The notes under the pieces are model-generated. The model was not told the origin of the DNA. It saw only the letters and a program-made list of their open reading frames with translations, and searched no databases. A stretch of 64,000 bases of DNA from Halorubrum halophilum (GTDB taxonomy: Archaea; Halobacteriota; Halobacteria; Halobacteriales; Haloferacaceae): the NCBI RefSeq assembly GCF_000739595.1, contig NZ_BBJP01000010.1:1-64000 (forward strand), written 5' to 3'. Shown here in pieces: positions 25,521 through 34,843 of the stretch; position 1 is the stretch's first letter; the number at the start of each line of letters is the position of its first letter. Both the position numbers and the translations under genes were made by a program.

Positions 25521-26786
25521 TCACTCGACGGCGTACACCGTCGAGTCGGTCCCGCCGAAGTAGAGCTTCCCGTCGACGAGCGCCGGACTGGACCCCACGC
25601 CTCGCCCGCCGATCTCGAGGAACCACTCTTGATCGCCGTCCGCCGTGAGCGCGTGCATTCCGACGGTACTGTTGCCGTCCTCCGTCTGTCGGTGGCTACC
25701 GACGTATATCCGATCCGACGTGACGACCGGGCTGCTGCCGACCTCCAGGGCGGCGGTCTCGTAGGCCCACTCCTCCTCGCCGGTCCGCCGGTCGAACCGG
25801 AACACCTTCGCGTAGTTCGTGGTCGGGTCGTCGAGCGTATTGTACGGCGTGTGGCCGACGTACACCGCGTCCTCACTGACAGCGACGGATCCCGAGATGT
25901 ATCGACCGGCCGTGTCCGCGAACCACGTCTCCTCGCCCGTCTCCGCGTCGACGGCGTGAACGTTCCCGTTCCAGTCGGTGATGTACACCGTCCCGTAGGC
26001 GACCGCCGGACTCGACCAGATCATATCGCGGGTCTCGTAGGTCCATCGCTCGTCCCCCGAGGTCGGATCCAACGCGTACAGCGTGCCGTCGGAGGCACCG
26101 ATGTACACGGCCTCGTCGGTGACGGCCGGCGTGCTCACGACCTCGGTACCGACCTCGACCCGCCACTCGGTCTCCCCCGAGTCCGCGTCGAGCGAGTAGA
26201 TCCAGCCGTTCTCCGGTACCTCGGCCTCCTCCGCGTACCACGCGCACGCGAGGTTGTGACAGCCGACGCCGACGAGGACCGATCCGTTCCACGGCGTCGG
26301 ACTCCCGCGGATCAGCCCGTCGAACGAGCGTGACCAGCGCTCGTCCCCCGTCCCTGCGTCGACGGCGTACAGGTGTTTGTCGTACGATCCGACGTACACC
26401 GTCCCGTCGTCGTACGCCGGCGTCGCTTCGATCCGGTGGTCCGACGAGAACGTCCACAGCTCCTCGCCCGTTCCCGCGTCGAGGGCGTACAGCGCGTCGT
26501 CCGCGCTCCCGATGAACACCGTCCCGTCCGCGACCGCCGGGCTTCCCCAGAACGGCCCCTCCGCCTCGTACGTCCACGCGATCGTCGGCTCCGCGCCGAT
26601 CCCCGAGGCGGCTCCCGTGTAGCCGGTGTTGTGCTCCGCTCCCCGGAACGTCGGCCACGAGGTGATCGGTTCCGAGACGGGATGGCTCTGTGATTCGGAC
26701 CCCCCTAACCGTTGACAGCCGGCGGTTGCGGTGACGGCGGACGCCGAGACCGCAGCGAGGAACTGTCGCCGAGTTCGGTTCGTCAT
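25521..26786 (-). CDS. PQQ-like beta-propeller lipoprotein (outside face)
   Basis: 421 residues. The N-terminus MTNRTRRQFLAAVSASAV ending in ATAGC is a twin-arginine signal with a lipobox Cys, so the protein is exported folded and membrane-anchored. The body is built of about eight PQQ-type blades with repeated DGTVYVGSxDxxLYALDAxTGEExW units. No catalytic motif for a quinoprotein dehydrogenase is obvious, so it may be a scaffold or binding protein. It is convergent with the PEP-hydrolase-family gene and shares the strand of the ABC operon, lying just beyond its end. Confidence 0.8.
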   Translation of the reverse strand: MTNRTRRQFLAAVSASAVTATAGCQRLGGSESQSHPVSEPITSWPTFRGAEHNTGYTGAASGIGAEPTIAWTYEAEGPFWGSPAVADGTVFIGSADDALYALDAGTGEELWTFSSDHRIEATPAYDDGTVYVGSYDKHLYAVDAGTGDERWSRSFDGLIRGSPTPWNGSVLVGVGCHNLACAWYAEEAEVPENGWIYSLDADSGETEWRVEVGTEVVSTPAVTDEAVYIGASDGTLYALDPTSGDERWTYETRDMIWSSPAVAYGTVYITDWNGNVHAVDAETGEETWFADTAGRYISGSVAVSEDAVYVGHTPYNTLDDPTTNYAKVFRFDRRTGEEEWAYETAALEVGSSPVVTSDRIYVGSHRQTEDGNSTVGMHALTADGDQEWFLEIGGRGVGSSPALVDGKLYFGGTDSTVYAVE

Positions 26787-26884
26787 CTACCCGTTCTATC
26801 GGCTTCGTCGGAATAATACTACCGGCGCGGCGGGCGGGAGATGGTTCCGTCGATCGCGGACAAATATCGGAATGGGTCCGCGAC

Positions 26885-27628
26885 TCAGACGACGAGGTAC
26901 TCGTCGAGGTCCTCGTTTTCGAGTTCCTCGGTGGTTCCCTGATACACGATGTCACCCTGGTCGAGGACGTACCCGCGGTCCGCGATGCGGAGCGCCTCGT
27001 GGACGTTCTGCTCGATGAGCAGCACCGTCAGCCCCCGGTCTGCGATCTCCTCGATGGCGTCGCCGACCGCGGTGACGATCTGCGGGGCCAATCCTTCGGT
27101 GGGCTCGTCCAACAGGAGCAGATCGAGGTCCGGCAGCCGAAGGGTGCGGGCGATCGACAGCATCTGCTGTTCGCCGCCCGAGAGCGTCCCGGCCTGCTGG
27201 GCCCGGCGCTCCTCCAAGCGGGGGAACAGATCGTAGAGCTCGTCGATCGCCATGGTGCTCTCGCCGCCGCCGAGTCCGCGACGCCGGACGGTGTTCCACC
27301 AGTTCCGCGTGATCGTCGACAGCTCGAGGTTCTCCTCGACGGTCAGCTCGGTGAACAGCCGGCGGCCCTCGGGCACGACGCCGATCCCGCCCATGGCGAT
27401 GTCGTCGGCCGGCCAGTCGGTGATGTCGGTTCCGTCGAACCGGACCGATCCCGAGCGGACCTCCGGCGGCTCCGTGCCGGCGATACTGCGGACCGTCGTC
27501 GTCTTCCCGGCGCCGTTGCGTCCGAGGAGGGTAACGACCTCCCCTTCGTCGATCGCCATCGAGACGCCCCGGAGGATGTGACTGGGTCCGTAGTGGGCGT
27601 GGACACCGTCGAGTTCGAGCAGGCTCAT
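26885..27628 (-). CDS. livF: Branched-chain-type ABC transporter ATPase (LivF)
   Basis: 247 residues. Walker A GRNGAGKTTTV, signature LSGGEQQMLSIAR, Walker B LLLLDEPTEGLAP and the H-loop region LLIEQNVHEAL place it in the LivF subgroup. It is the last gene of a five-gene importer operon and overlaps livG by four bases. LivF/LivG pairs drive uptake of amino acids, amides, urea or aromatic acids; the surroundings favour an organic or sugar acid here. Confidence 0.9.
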   Translation of the reverse strand: MSLLELDGVHAHYGPSHILRGVSMAIDEGEVVTLLGRNGAGKTTTVRSIAGTEPPEVRSGSVRFDGTDITDWPADDIAMGGIGVVPEGRRLFTELTVEENLELSTITRNWWNTVRRRGLGGGESTMAIDELYDLFPRLEERRAQQAGTLSGGEQQMLSIARTLRLPDLDLLLLDEPTEGLAPQIVTAVGDAIEEIADRGLTVLLIEQNVHEALRIADRGYVLDQGDIVYQGTTEELENEDLDEYLVV

Positions 27629-28386
27629 TGCGCGTCACCTCCGAGGTAGGCCTCGCGAACCGCCGGATGGTCCCTGATCTCGTCGGGCGTCCCCTTCGCG
27701 ATGAGTTCGCCCTGGTGGAGCGTGAAGATCCGGTCGGAGATGTCGAAGACGATGTCCATGTCGTGTTCGACGAGGAATATCGTCATCCCCCACTCCGACA
27801 GGAGATTCTCGATGAGTTCGACGGTCATCTCGGTCTCCGTCGGCGACATCCCCGCCGTCGGCTCGTCCATGAACAGCAGGTCCGGATCGGTCGCGAGCCC
27901 GATGGCGACCTCCAGCCGGCGCTTGTCGCCGTAGGGGAGCGACGCGGCCTCGGTCTCCGCCTTGTCGTCGAGCTCGATGGTGTCGAGGATGTCGTCCGTC
28001 AGCCGCTGGACCTCGTCGAAGGAGTCCCGGCGGCTGAGGAAGTTGATCCGGAAGGAGCCGTGCTCGGCCGCGAACGCCGCGACCTGAACGTTCTCTCGGA
28101 CGGTGAGCTCGGGCAGGATCGACGCCGTCTGGAACGTCCGTCCCACGCCGAGCTGGGCGATCTCGAAAGGCTCCATGCCGACGAGATCGGTGCCGGCGTA
28201 CGTCACCGTCCCCCGAGTCGGCGTGAGCCGGCCCGTGATCGTGTTGATGAGCGTCGACTTCCCGGCGCCGTTGGGGCCGATGAGCGACACCAGCTCGCCC
28301 TCTTCGACGGCGATATCCACGTCTTGGAGGGCGGTGAGACCGCCGAACTCCTTCGTCAGCCCGTCCGTTTCGAGCAGCGCCATCAC
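27625..28386 (-). CDS. livG: Branched-chain-type ABC transporter ATPase (LivG)
   Basis: 253 residues. Walker A GPNGAGKSTLINTITG, a LivG-type insert after it (GRTFQTASILPELTV), the signature region SLPYGDKRRLEVAIGLA, Walker B LLFMDEPTAGMSP and VEHDMDIVFDISDRI are complete. It overlaps livM by four bases on one side and livF by four on the other, so translation is coupled. Same transporter as its neighbours. Confidence 0.9.
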   Translation of the reverse strand: MMALLETDGLTKEFGGLTALQDVDIAVEEGELVSLIGPNGAGKSTLINTITGRLTPTRGTVTYAGTDLVGMEPFEIAQLGVGRTFQTASILPELTVRENVQVAAFAAEHGSFRINFLSRRDSFDEVQRLTDDILDTIELDDKAETEAASLPYGDKRRLEVAIGLATDPDLLFMDEPTAGMSPTETEMTVELIENLLSEWGMTIFLVEHDMDIVFDISDRIFTLHQGELIAKGTPDEIRDHPAVREAYLGGDAQ

Positions 28387-29537
28387 CGATCACCTCCGTT
28401 GGACCCCTCGGTGGATGAGCCGCCGGTCACTCGGCTTTTCACCTTCGCGGCCAGCGTCTTCGGCTCGCGGAGCGCCGCAGTGAGATCCGTGATCATCCCC
28501 CAAATTCCTTCGGGGTAGGCCCACACGACGGCGGTGAACGACACCGCCAACATGAGCAGCCAGTAGTCGCCGAGCGTGGGGAACCCGTTGACGATCCCCT
28601 TGAAGTAGAACCACACGAACGTGCCGATGACCGGGCCGGCGAGCGTGCCGAGACCGCCGAGAACGGCCATCACGACCACGTCGCCGCTGATCGACCAGTA
28701 GAGGCGCTCGACGCCAGCGAACTGCGTGTTGACCGCCAGCAGCGCGCCGGCGATCCCGGCGATCCCGGCCGAGAGGAGGAACGCGGCGAACTTGTAGCGC
28801 CAGACGTCGAGTCCCACGAAGGACGCTCGGGTCTCGTTCTCGCGGATCGCCTTGAAGATCAGTCCGTAGGGCGATTTGCGGATCCGAGTGATGAACATGA
28901 CGACGGCGACGAAGAAGACGCCGACGAAGAGGTAAAGGTTGTCCACGACGAGCGCCCCGAGGATCCCGCCGTACTCGTGATCGAGGTCGACGACCCCGAG
29001 GAGGGGAGTTCGATCCACTTCGAGTCCGTTTATTCCTTGTGTGATCCCTTCGAGGGGATTGCTCGCGAGGAAGTACAGGAACTGGCCGATCGCCAGCGCG
29101 ACGATGGCGAAGTACACCGTGTGGAGCCGGAGGAGGATGACCGCCGCGACCGCTCCGAGAGCGATCGCGGACAGCATCCCGACGATGACGATCGTGAGCG
29201 GCTCGTTGAACACGTGGATCGAGAACAGGGCGGTCGCGTAGCTCGCGGTTCCGAAGAACATCGCGTGCCCGAACGAGAGGAGGCCGGTCTGTCCCAACAG
29301 GAGATTGAATCCGAGCGCGAAGATGGACCAGATGAGGATGGTCACCGTGAGCCCGTGATACCCCTGTGTCACGTCCGAGATGACGGGTGCACGGCTGAAC
29401 AGGTACGAGAACGTGAGGACGAACGCCACCGAGATCAGGAAGACGAACCGCTCGGTGTGTTTGATTCGATCCCACGCGTCCACGCTAATCAGCGACGATT
29501 CGTCCTCGACGTCGGGTTGTGCGTTGTCAGTGCTCAT
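28383..29537 (-). CDS. livM: Branched-chain-type ABC transporter permease (LivM)
   Basis: 384 residues from the ATG at 29537, which overlaps the livH stop in an ATGA. It has about nine to ten membrane helices. The conserved LivM block LGFNLLLGQTGLLSFGHAMF and the cytoplasmic coupling loop around IRENETRASFVGLDVWRYK are clear, and GGLGTLAGPVIGTFVW is present near the end. The N-terminal 35 residues are acidic and soluble. A longer frame upstream is a shadow of livH. Confidence 0.9.
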   Translation of the reverse strand: MSTDNAQPDVEDESSLISVDAWDRIKHTERFVFLISVAFVLTFSYLFSRAPVISDVTQGYHGLTVTILIWSIFALGFNLLLGQTGLLSFGHAMFFGTASYATALFSIHVFNEPLTIVIVGMLSAIALGAVAAVILLRLHTVYFAIVALAIGQFLYFLASNPLEGITQGINGLEVDRTPLLGVVDLDHEYGGILGALVVDNLYLFVGVFFVAVVMFITRIRKSPYGLIFKAIRENETRASFVGLDVWRYKFAAFLLSAGIAGIAGALLAVNTQFAGVERLYWSISGDVVVMAVLGGLGTLAGPVIGTFVWFYFKGIVNGFPTLGDYWLLMLAVSFTAVVWAYPEGIWGMITDLTAALREPKTLAAKVKSRVTGGSSTEGSNGGDR

Positions 29538-30532
29538 TGTCCTATCTTCGCAGAGGGGAAGATACCGCTCGGTCTGATCGTCAACACGACGATAGCCAGC
29601 AGGTAGATGCTGGCGTTGGTCATGCTCGGTTCCACCACCGTGGCCACCGCGAACACGAGCCCGGCGAGCAGGGAGCCGACGACGGTTCCGCGAAGGCTTC
29701 CGACGCCGCCCATGATCACGATCACCAGCGACGGGATGATGATCTCCATCCCGATACTGTTGGTGACGTTGAAAAGCGATCCGCCGAGGACGCCGGCGAG
29801 CCCCGCGTACGCGGCGCCGATCGCGAAGATGAGCAGGAAGGGACGACCGACGCGGATGCCGAGCATCTCCGCCATCTCGGAGTCTTCGGTCCCGGCGCGT
29901 ACCGCGAGGCCGTAGTCGGTGTACTTGAAGAACGCGAAGATGACTCCGATGAGCACCAGCGTGAGCGTCACGACGAGCACCCGTATCGTCGACGCCGCGC
30001 TCATCCCGGGCGGCGTCCCGATCACGGGAAGCGAGATCGCGCCCGCGAGCCACTCGGGTCGCGGATATATCGTCCCCGTCCGGCCGAAGACGATGGCGAC
30101 GAGCTCTTGGGCCGCGATCAGGACACCGAACGTGACCAACAGCTGATCGAGCAGATCGCGATCGTAGAACGGCTTCGCGAGGAATCGCTCCATGGCCACG
30201 CCGACGACGAAGATGACGATCGGCGTCAAAATTAAGGCCGGGACGAACCCCCAGCCGAGACCGATCGTGCCGTAATCGGAGAGGAGCCCTCCGAACTGCT
30301 CTCGGGACGCGATGAGGAGTCCGATGTACGCGCCCCCGAGATAGAGGACACCGTGAGCCATGTTCACGTATTTAAGCGACCCGAATACGATAGACAGACC
30401 GATCGCGACCAGGAGATACAGCGATGCGACGCTCAAGGCGATGAACACGAACCCGACGGCCGCGTCGAGAGTCATCCCAGCCACCTCGGACCGGACGGAG
30501 TTAGTTGTCTCATGGATTGCACGATTGTTCAT
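29534..30532 (-). CDS. livH: Branched-chain-type ABC transporter permease (LivH)
   Basis: 332 residues with about eight membrane helices. Family blocks are GLSIVFGSLKYVNMAHGVLY, the EAA-like loop GTEDSEMAEMLGIRVGRPF and GGVGSLRGTVVGSLLAG. An in-frame ATG at residue 20 (MTLDAAVGF) is an alternative start, since the first 19 residues are polar and not typical. The gene lies 150 bp downstream of the binding-protein gene, without overlap, so it may have an internal promoter. Confidence 0.9.
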   Translation of the reverse strand: MNNRAIHETTNSVRSEVAGMTLDAAVGFVFIALSVASLYLLVAIGLSIVFGSLKYVNMAHGVLYLGGAYIGLLIASREQFGGLLSDYGTIGLGWGFVPALILTPIVIFVVGVAMERFLAKPFYDRDLLDQLLVTFGVLIAAQELVAIVFGRTGTIYPRPEWLAGAISLPVIGTPPGMSAASTIRVLVVTLTLVLIGVIFAFFKYTDYGLAVRAGTEDSEMAEMLGIRVGRPFLLIFAIGAAYAGLAGVLGGSLFNVTNSIGMEIIIPSLVIVIMGGVGSLRGTVVGSLLAGLVFAVATVVEPSMTNASIYLLAIVVLTIRPSGIFPSAKIGQ

Positions 30533-30683
30533 GATTTCTTCAGTACGTTAATCTTGTGATTGGGTGACTCTCACCGTGAAAACAGTACGCGATGTCGAAA
30601 ACGGTCCCGACGTATCGGAACGCAAAAATCGGAAGACAGCGCGGGCAACGAACCCCTCGTCTGAAAATTCGTCGCGGCGGCGG

Positions 30684-32087
30684 CTATTCGTCGCCGTATT
30701 CGTTGTCGCCCATCGCACACTCGGACGCCGGGAACTCGTCGGTTCCGTAGATCAGCGGATCGGTCGTCTCGACGATCTCCGTCCGGATGCCGAGCTCTTC
30801 GGCGCGGTCGTCGCCGACTCCCTGAACGAGGTACCACGGGCGCTCGACCTGGTGATCGGCCTCGCGGAAGACGGAGTCGCCCCACGCGAGGCTCCACTCG
30901 AAGTCCTCGAGCGTGCGGACCACCGTCGGCGGATGGAACGTCCCCGCCTCCTCGACGGCAGCGGCGTAGACCATCATCGACTCGTAGGTGTGCAGCGAGC
31001 TCTGGTTGGGCGTCTCGTCGTACTCCTCTCGGTACGCATCGATGAACACCTGGCTCGCCTCGTTGTCGGCGGCGGGGTTCCACGGCTCCATGCCGAGGAC
31101 GCCCTCCGCGTCGGCGCCGAGCGGGTCGAGCGTGAACGCGCTGACGTGCGGGATGATCACGTCGATGTCGTCGGTCAGCCCGGCGTCGCGCAGCTGTGAG
31201 AGGCCGCTGGCGGCGAGGCCGCCGAAGCTGGAGAAGTACAGCGTGTCGGCCCCGGACTCTTCGAGCGCCTGGATCTGCGAGCTGTGGTCCGACTCGCCCT
31301 CCGCGATGGCGGCCTCGCCGGCGTGCTCCCACGGGCCGTTCTCCGTGAGGTACTTCCGGGCGGCGTCTCGGTTCGACTGGCCGTACGAGTAGTCCATGTA
31401 GATATGGAACAGCTCGCGGTCCTCGCCGAGGACCGAGGGCGCCGCCTCGCCCATCGCCATCCCGATGATCTCCGCGTGGAACGTCGGGTGGAAGTAGTAC
31501 CGGGAGCAGTTCTCTCCGGAGATCCCCGAGGACGTCGAGTTACCGCCCATGAACGGGACCTTCTCCCGTTGCGCGACGTTCTGCATGGCCATCGTCACCG
31601 TACTGGACATGCCGCCCGTCCAGAACTGGATGTTGTCCTGCTGGATCATCCGCTCGATGTTGTCCTGTGCGGTGTCGGCGCTGCCGGCCGTGTCGGCCCG
31701 CGTCGGCTCGACCTCATAGCCCATGATGCCGTCACCGCTCAGCCGGTCCCAGTAGTCGACGAGCCCGCCGCCGTTGTTGAGGTGTTCGACCGCGAGGTCG
31801 TACCCCTTCTCCTGGTCCTGTCCGTCCGGCCCCAGCGCTCCGGAGGTCGGCCCGTTAAAGCCGATAGCCACGGTGTCTCCCTCGGGCGGGAAGTTCCCGA
31901 TGGCCTCGTAGTCGTCCCCGCCGTCCCCGCCATCTCCGCCGTCACCCCCATCGCTGCCGTCGCTGCCGTCGCTGCCGTCGCCGCCGTTGTCTGAACAACC
32001 GGCGATACCGGCGGCGAGGCCGGTCGCGCCGATCGCTTTCAAATACTGTCTCCTCGAGCTGTCAGTTTGCGTTTGCTTTTTCGTCAT
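30684..32087 (-). CDS. ABC transporter substrate-binding lipoprotein (Leu/Ile/Val-type fold)
   Basis: 467 residues from the ATG at 32087. A Tat signal (SSRRQYLKAIGATGLAAGIA) ends in a lipobox Cys (AGC), followed by a long Gly/Asp linker. The type-1 periplasmic-binding fold begins at DTVAIGFNGPTSGALGPDG. Ligand-contact candidates include GGMSSTVTMAMQNVA and GGNSTSSGI. The protein is anchored outside and delivers substrate to LivH/LivM. The ligand cannot be read from sequence; branched-chain amino acids are not implied by this context. Confidence 0.9.
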   Translation of the reverse strand: MTKKQTQTDSSRRQYLKAIGATGLAAGIAGCSDNGGDGSDGSDGSDGGDGGDGGDGGDDYEAIGNFPPEGDTVAIGFNGPTSGALGPDGQDQEKGYDLAVEHLNNGGGLVDYWDRLSGDGIMGYEVEPTRADTAGSADTAQDNIERMIQQDNIQFWTGGMSSTVTMAMQNVAQREKVPFMGGNSTSSGISGENCSRYYFHPTFHAEIIGMAMGEAAPSVLGEDRELFHIYMDYSYGQSNRDAARKYLTENGPWEHAGEAAIAEGESDHSSQIQALEESGADTLYFSSFGGLAASGLSQLRDAGLTDDIDVIIPHVSAFTLDPLGADAEGVLGMEPWNPAADNEASQVFIDAYREEYDETPNQSSLHTYESMMVYAAAVEEAGTFHPPTVVRTLEDFEWSLAWGDSVFREADHQVERPWYLVQGVGDDRAEELGIRTEIVETTDPLIYGTDEFPASECAMGDNEYGDE

Positions 32088-32289
32088 GGATTTTCGCAAC
32101 GTTCGTAGAGACATGGAGAGATGAAGTAATTAAACCTTTGGGTGATTTACATCTCACACGGGGCTTCGGCCGGGTCTGCTCTCCGGGTGAACCGCGAAGT
32201 CCCCGCAAGACACCAGTTAGCGGCCGCTTTGGGATCGGTGAACATTGACACGTCCTGGCGCCGAGAGAAGTCGGGCGCTCGCGACCCGA

Positions 32290-32364
32290 TCGCTCCGTCT
32301 CTGTACCGGTCTATGTCGCTCTATCTATGTACTGGTCTCGGTCGCTCCGTCCATGTATCGGTCA
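32290..32364. repeat. Three imperfect 26-bp tandem repeats across the 3' end of the Tm-1-like gene
   Basis: Units start at 32290, 32316 and 32342, each beginning tcgct and ending in a form of tgta-cggtc. As 26 is not a multiple of three, each copy is read in a different frame. The gene's stop codon (32325-32327) falls inside the middle copy. Confidence 0.7.
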
Positions 32365-33548
32365 ATCTGTTTCGCGAGCGCCAGCGCGAACTCGTCGTCG
32401 TTGATGTTCGCGTCCAGCTCGATCAGCTCCACGTTCTCGTCGACGTGTTCGCGGAGCGCGTCGAATAGGGCCGCATCGGCTTCCGGGTCGTGAAACGGTT
32501 CTCCGGGCGCGTCGAGCATCGAAACGCCCGCGAGCGGCAGCGCCAGCGCGGTCGGACCGGTCGCCGCGTTGAGCTTCTCCGCGATGATCCGCCCGAGTTC
32601 GGCGTTCTCCTCCGGAGTCGTCCGCATCAGCGTCACCTGCGGGTTGTGGACGTGGAAGAGCCGATCGTCGAACTCGTCGGGGACCGAAGATTCCGGACCG
32701 AAGTTGACCATGTCGAGCGCGCCGGTCGAAACGACTTGCGGGATCCCCGCCTCGCCGGCCGCGTCGAGCCGTTCGGGGCCGGCGGAGAGGACGCCGCCCA
32801 CGAGTTCGTCCGCCCACTCCGTGGTGGTGGTGTCGAGGACGCCGTCGATGACGCCCTCCTCGATCAGCGCCTCCATCGCGCGCCCGCCCGTCCCGGTCGC
32901 GTGGAACACGATGGTCTCGTACCCCTGATCTTCGAGCCATTCACGAGCCGTCTGGACGCACGGAGTGGTCACGCCGAACATCGTGATACCGATCGTCGGC
33001 TTCTCCGCCGTCTCCACGTCCGGGTCCCGGTCGACCATCCCGACCATCGCGAGCGCCGCGTTCGCGATGACGGTCCGCGAGAGCTGATTGAGCCCCTCGA
33101 CGTCGGCGACGGAGTACATCATCGCGATGTCGGCGTACCCCACGTACGGCTCCGTGTCCCCCGAGGCCACCGTCGAGACCATCAGCTTCGGCACGCCGAC
33201 CGGAAGCGCGCGCATCGCGGCGGTCGCCATGGACGTGTTCCCCGACCCTCCCAGCCCGAGGACGCCGTCGAGACGCCCGTCCTCGTAGGCGCGCGTGACG
33301 ATCGCGGCGGCGCCGTCGCCCATGACCTCGACGGCCCGTCCGCGGTCGCCGGCCTCGCGAAGGGCGTCGAGATCCGAATCGGCCGCCGCCGCCACCTCGG
33401 CCGCGCCGACGTCCGGATCGATCTCGGGGTCCCCCATCACGCCCACGTCGACGAGACGGACCTCGACGCCCTCCGCCTCGATAACGTCGCGGGCGAACCC
33501 GATCTCCTCGCCTTTCGTGTCGAGCGTCCCGACGATGTAGACACTCAT
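32325..33548 (-). CDS. Tm-1-like ATP-binding domain protein (UPF0261)
   Basis: 407 residues over the full family length. The start VYIVGTLDTKGEEIGFARD, the Gly-rich GLGGSGNTSMATAAM, VPKLMVSTVASGDTEPYVG and GITMFGVTTPCVQTAREWLE are the family's landmarks and form the nucleotide-binding part. A C-terminal half around LSAGPERLDAAGEAGIPQVV binds the partner or substrate. Plant Tm-1 is a viral replication inhibitor, but microbial relatives sit in catabolic operons with the PEP-hydrolase-family barrel, as here. The gene is 240 bp upstream of the binding-protein gene on the same strand. Confidence 0.85.
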   Translation of the reverse strand: MSVYIVGTLDTKGEEIGFARDVIEAEGVEVRLVDVGVMGDPEIDPDVGAAEVAAAADSDLDALREAGDRGRAVEVMGDGAAAIVTRAYEDGRLDGVLGLGGSGNTSMATAAMRALPVGVPKLMVSTVASGDTEPYVGYADIAMMYSVADVEGLNQLSRTVIANAALAMVGMVDRDPDVETAEKPTIGITMFGVTTPCVQTAREWLEDQGYETIVFHATGTGGRAMEALIEEGVIDGVLDTTTTEWADELVGGVLSAGPERLDAAGEAGIPQVVSTGALDMVNFGPESSVPDEFDDRLFHVHNPQVTLMRTTPEENAELGRIIAEKLNAATGPTALALPLAGVSMLDAPGEPFHDPEADAALFDALREHVDENVELIELDANINDDEFALALAKQIDRYMDGATETST

Positions 33549-33883
33549 CGTCGCCCCGCGACGGACCGAGCGCGTCGAGCGGATCCGAGGCCGCGGCCCC
33601 GCCCCCCGCGCTGACAGTTCGCCGTCGATTCCGTACGACCCGCACGGTGCCGTTTCGCGGGCGGCACGCGTCGCGTGCGCTTTCGTCTCATGACGTGCGA
33701 GACGACACCGTAGACCGTAATGAACGTTCGGGTTACTGTCGTGACATGCTGCCCGGCGACGGATCGCCCGGGGACGGATCTGCCGGACCGACAGCGACGG
33801 ATATCCGGTCTTTCACGCCGTCATCCGCGCGGCGTATCTTGCCTGAGGATTTATTATCGTGTCCTCGCTACACGGTGGTATCC
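33549..33883. other. Divergent upstream region of the Tm-1-like and PAS/GAF genes
   Basis: No gene seen. A TATA-like atttattat (33850-33858) lies 26-34 nt upstream of the PAS/GAF start. In-frame sequence upstream of that ATG is open but lies before the TATA box and is not coding. Confidence 0.4.
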
Positions 33884-34792
33884 ATGGCCGAATCCCTAGA
33901 CTGGAACCGAATCGAGGTGTCGAGTACCACACCGCCCGCGTTCGAGAGAGAGGCGGCGGAGACGCTCACGACGCTCCAACGGCTCGCCGAAGTCGGCGTC
34001 TGGACGTACGACGTGGCCGAAGAGGAGCTTTGGTGGAGCGAGGAGGCCAGACGGATCCACGGGCTCGACGCGGCGCCGACGGTGCCGGACGTGATCGAAC
34101 AGTACGCGGAGGCGGACCAGCGGAAGGTACTCGAGCGCCTCTCGGAAGCGGTCGAACGCGGCGAATCGTTCTCCGTCGACGTGGGATACGCCAGCGAGCG
34201 GACGACCGAGCGCACGATACGGCTCCGGTGTGCGCCGATCGTCGAGGACGGCCGGACCGTCATGCTGCAGGGGGTAGTCCGGGACGTAACCGACCTGAAG
34301 CGACAGGAACAGCGCATCGAGATCCTTCGGCGTACGAGCGAGGACCTCAGGAACGCTAGTTCGAAGGACGAGGTCGCGGAGCTGCTGGCCGACGCCGCGA
34401 AGAACGTCTTGGGTCTCGTGAACACCACCGTTCGACTGGTCGACGAGAATCGGAATATGCTACAGACCGTCGTCGCGACCGAAGAGTGTTTAGAGCGTGC
34501 GGGCGACCGCCCGAATTACGCCGTCACCGAGGACACCCCGGCCGCGGAGACGTACCGAACCGGAACGCCTGTCATCCACGAGAACCACGAGTACACCGGC
34601 GACGACCACAGCCGGGGAGCCCTTCGGTCAGGGCTGTACGCCCCGATCGGAAGCCACGGCGTCCTCAGCGCCGGCGACGTCGTCGTCGACGCTTTCGAGG
34701 AACACGACCTCGAGGCGGCGAGTCTCCTCGGTGAACTCGGCGCGGAAGCGATCACGCGGATCGGGTGGGTGAAACGCTCGCGAGCGATCTGA
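33884..34792 (+). CDS. PAS-GAF sensory protein without output domain
   Basis: 302 residues. The PAS/PAC region (about 30-145) has GVWTYDVAEEELWWSEEARR and LQGVVRDVTDLKRQEQRIE. A GAF-like domain (about 160-300) has ELLADAAKNVLGLVNTTVRL and LYAPIGSHGVLSAGDVVVDA. No histidine-kinase core or HTH follows, so the protein ends after its sensor domains. It may signal through interaction with another protein or be a shortened relative of bacterio-opsin-activator-like regulators. It is followed by the IclR gene on the same strand, 98 bp away. Confidence 0.75.
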   Translation: MAESLDWNRIEVSSTTPPAFEREAAETLTTLQRLAEVGVWTYDVAEEELWWSEEARRIHGLDAAPTVPDVIEQYAEADQRKVLERLSEAVERGESFSVDVGYASERTTERTIRLRCAPIVEDGRTVMLQGVVRDVTDLKRQEQRIEILRRTSEDLRNASSKDEVAELLADAAKNVLGLVNTTVRLVDENRNMLQTVVATEECLERAGDRPNYAVTEDTPAAETYRTGTPVIHENHEYTGDDHSRGALRSGLYAPIGSHGVLSAGDVVVDAFEEHDLEAASLLGELGAEAITRIGWVKRSRAI

Positions 34793-34843
34793 GACGGCGA
34801 TCGCAGCGACAATGGAAAGCGTGACCGCAGGCGGGACAATCGA

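Noticed and set aside
26885-32087. Amino-acid (branched-chain) specificity of the importer
   Set aside because: The family name alone does not show the substrate; neighbours are sugar-acid and oxo-acid enzymes and no amino-acid catabolic gene is adjacent.
33647-33883. N-terminal extension of the PAS/GAF gene
   Set aside because: The open frame lies upstream of the likely TATA box at 33850, and the added residues are low-complexity and unlike any domain.
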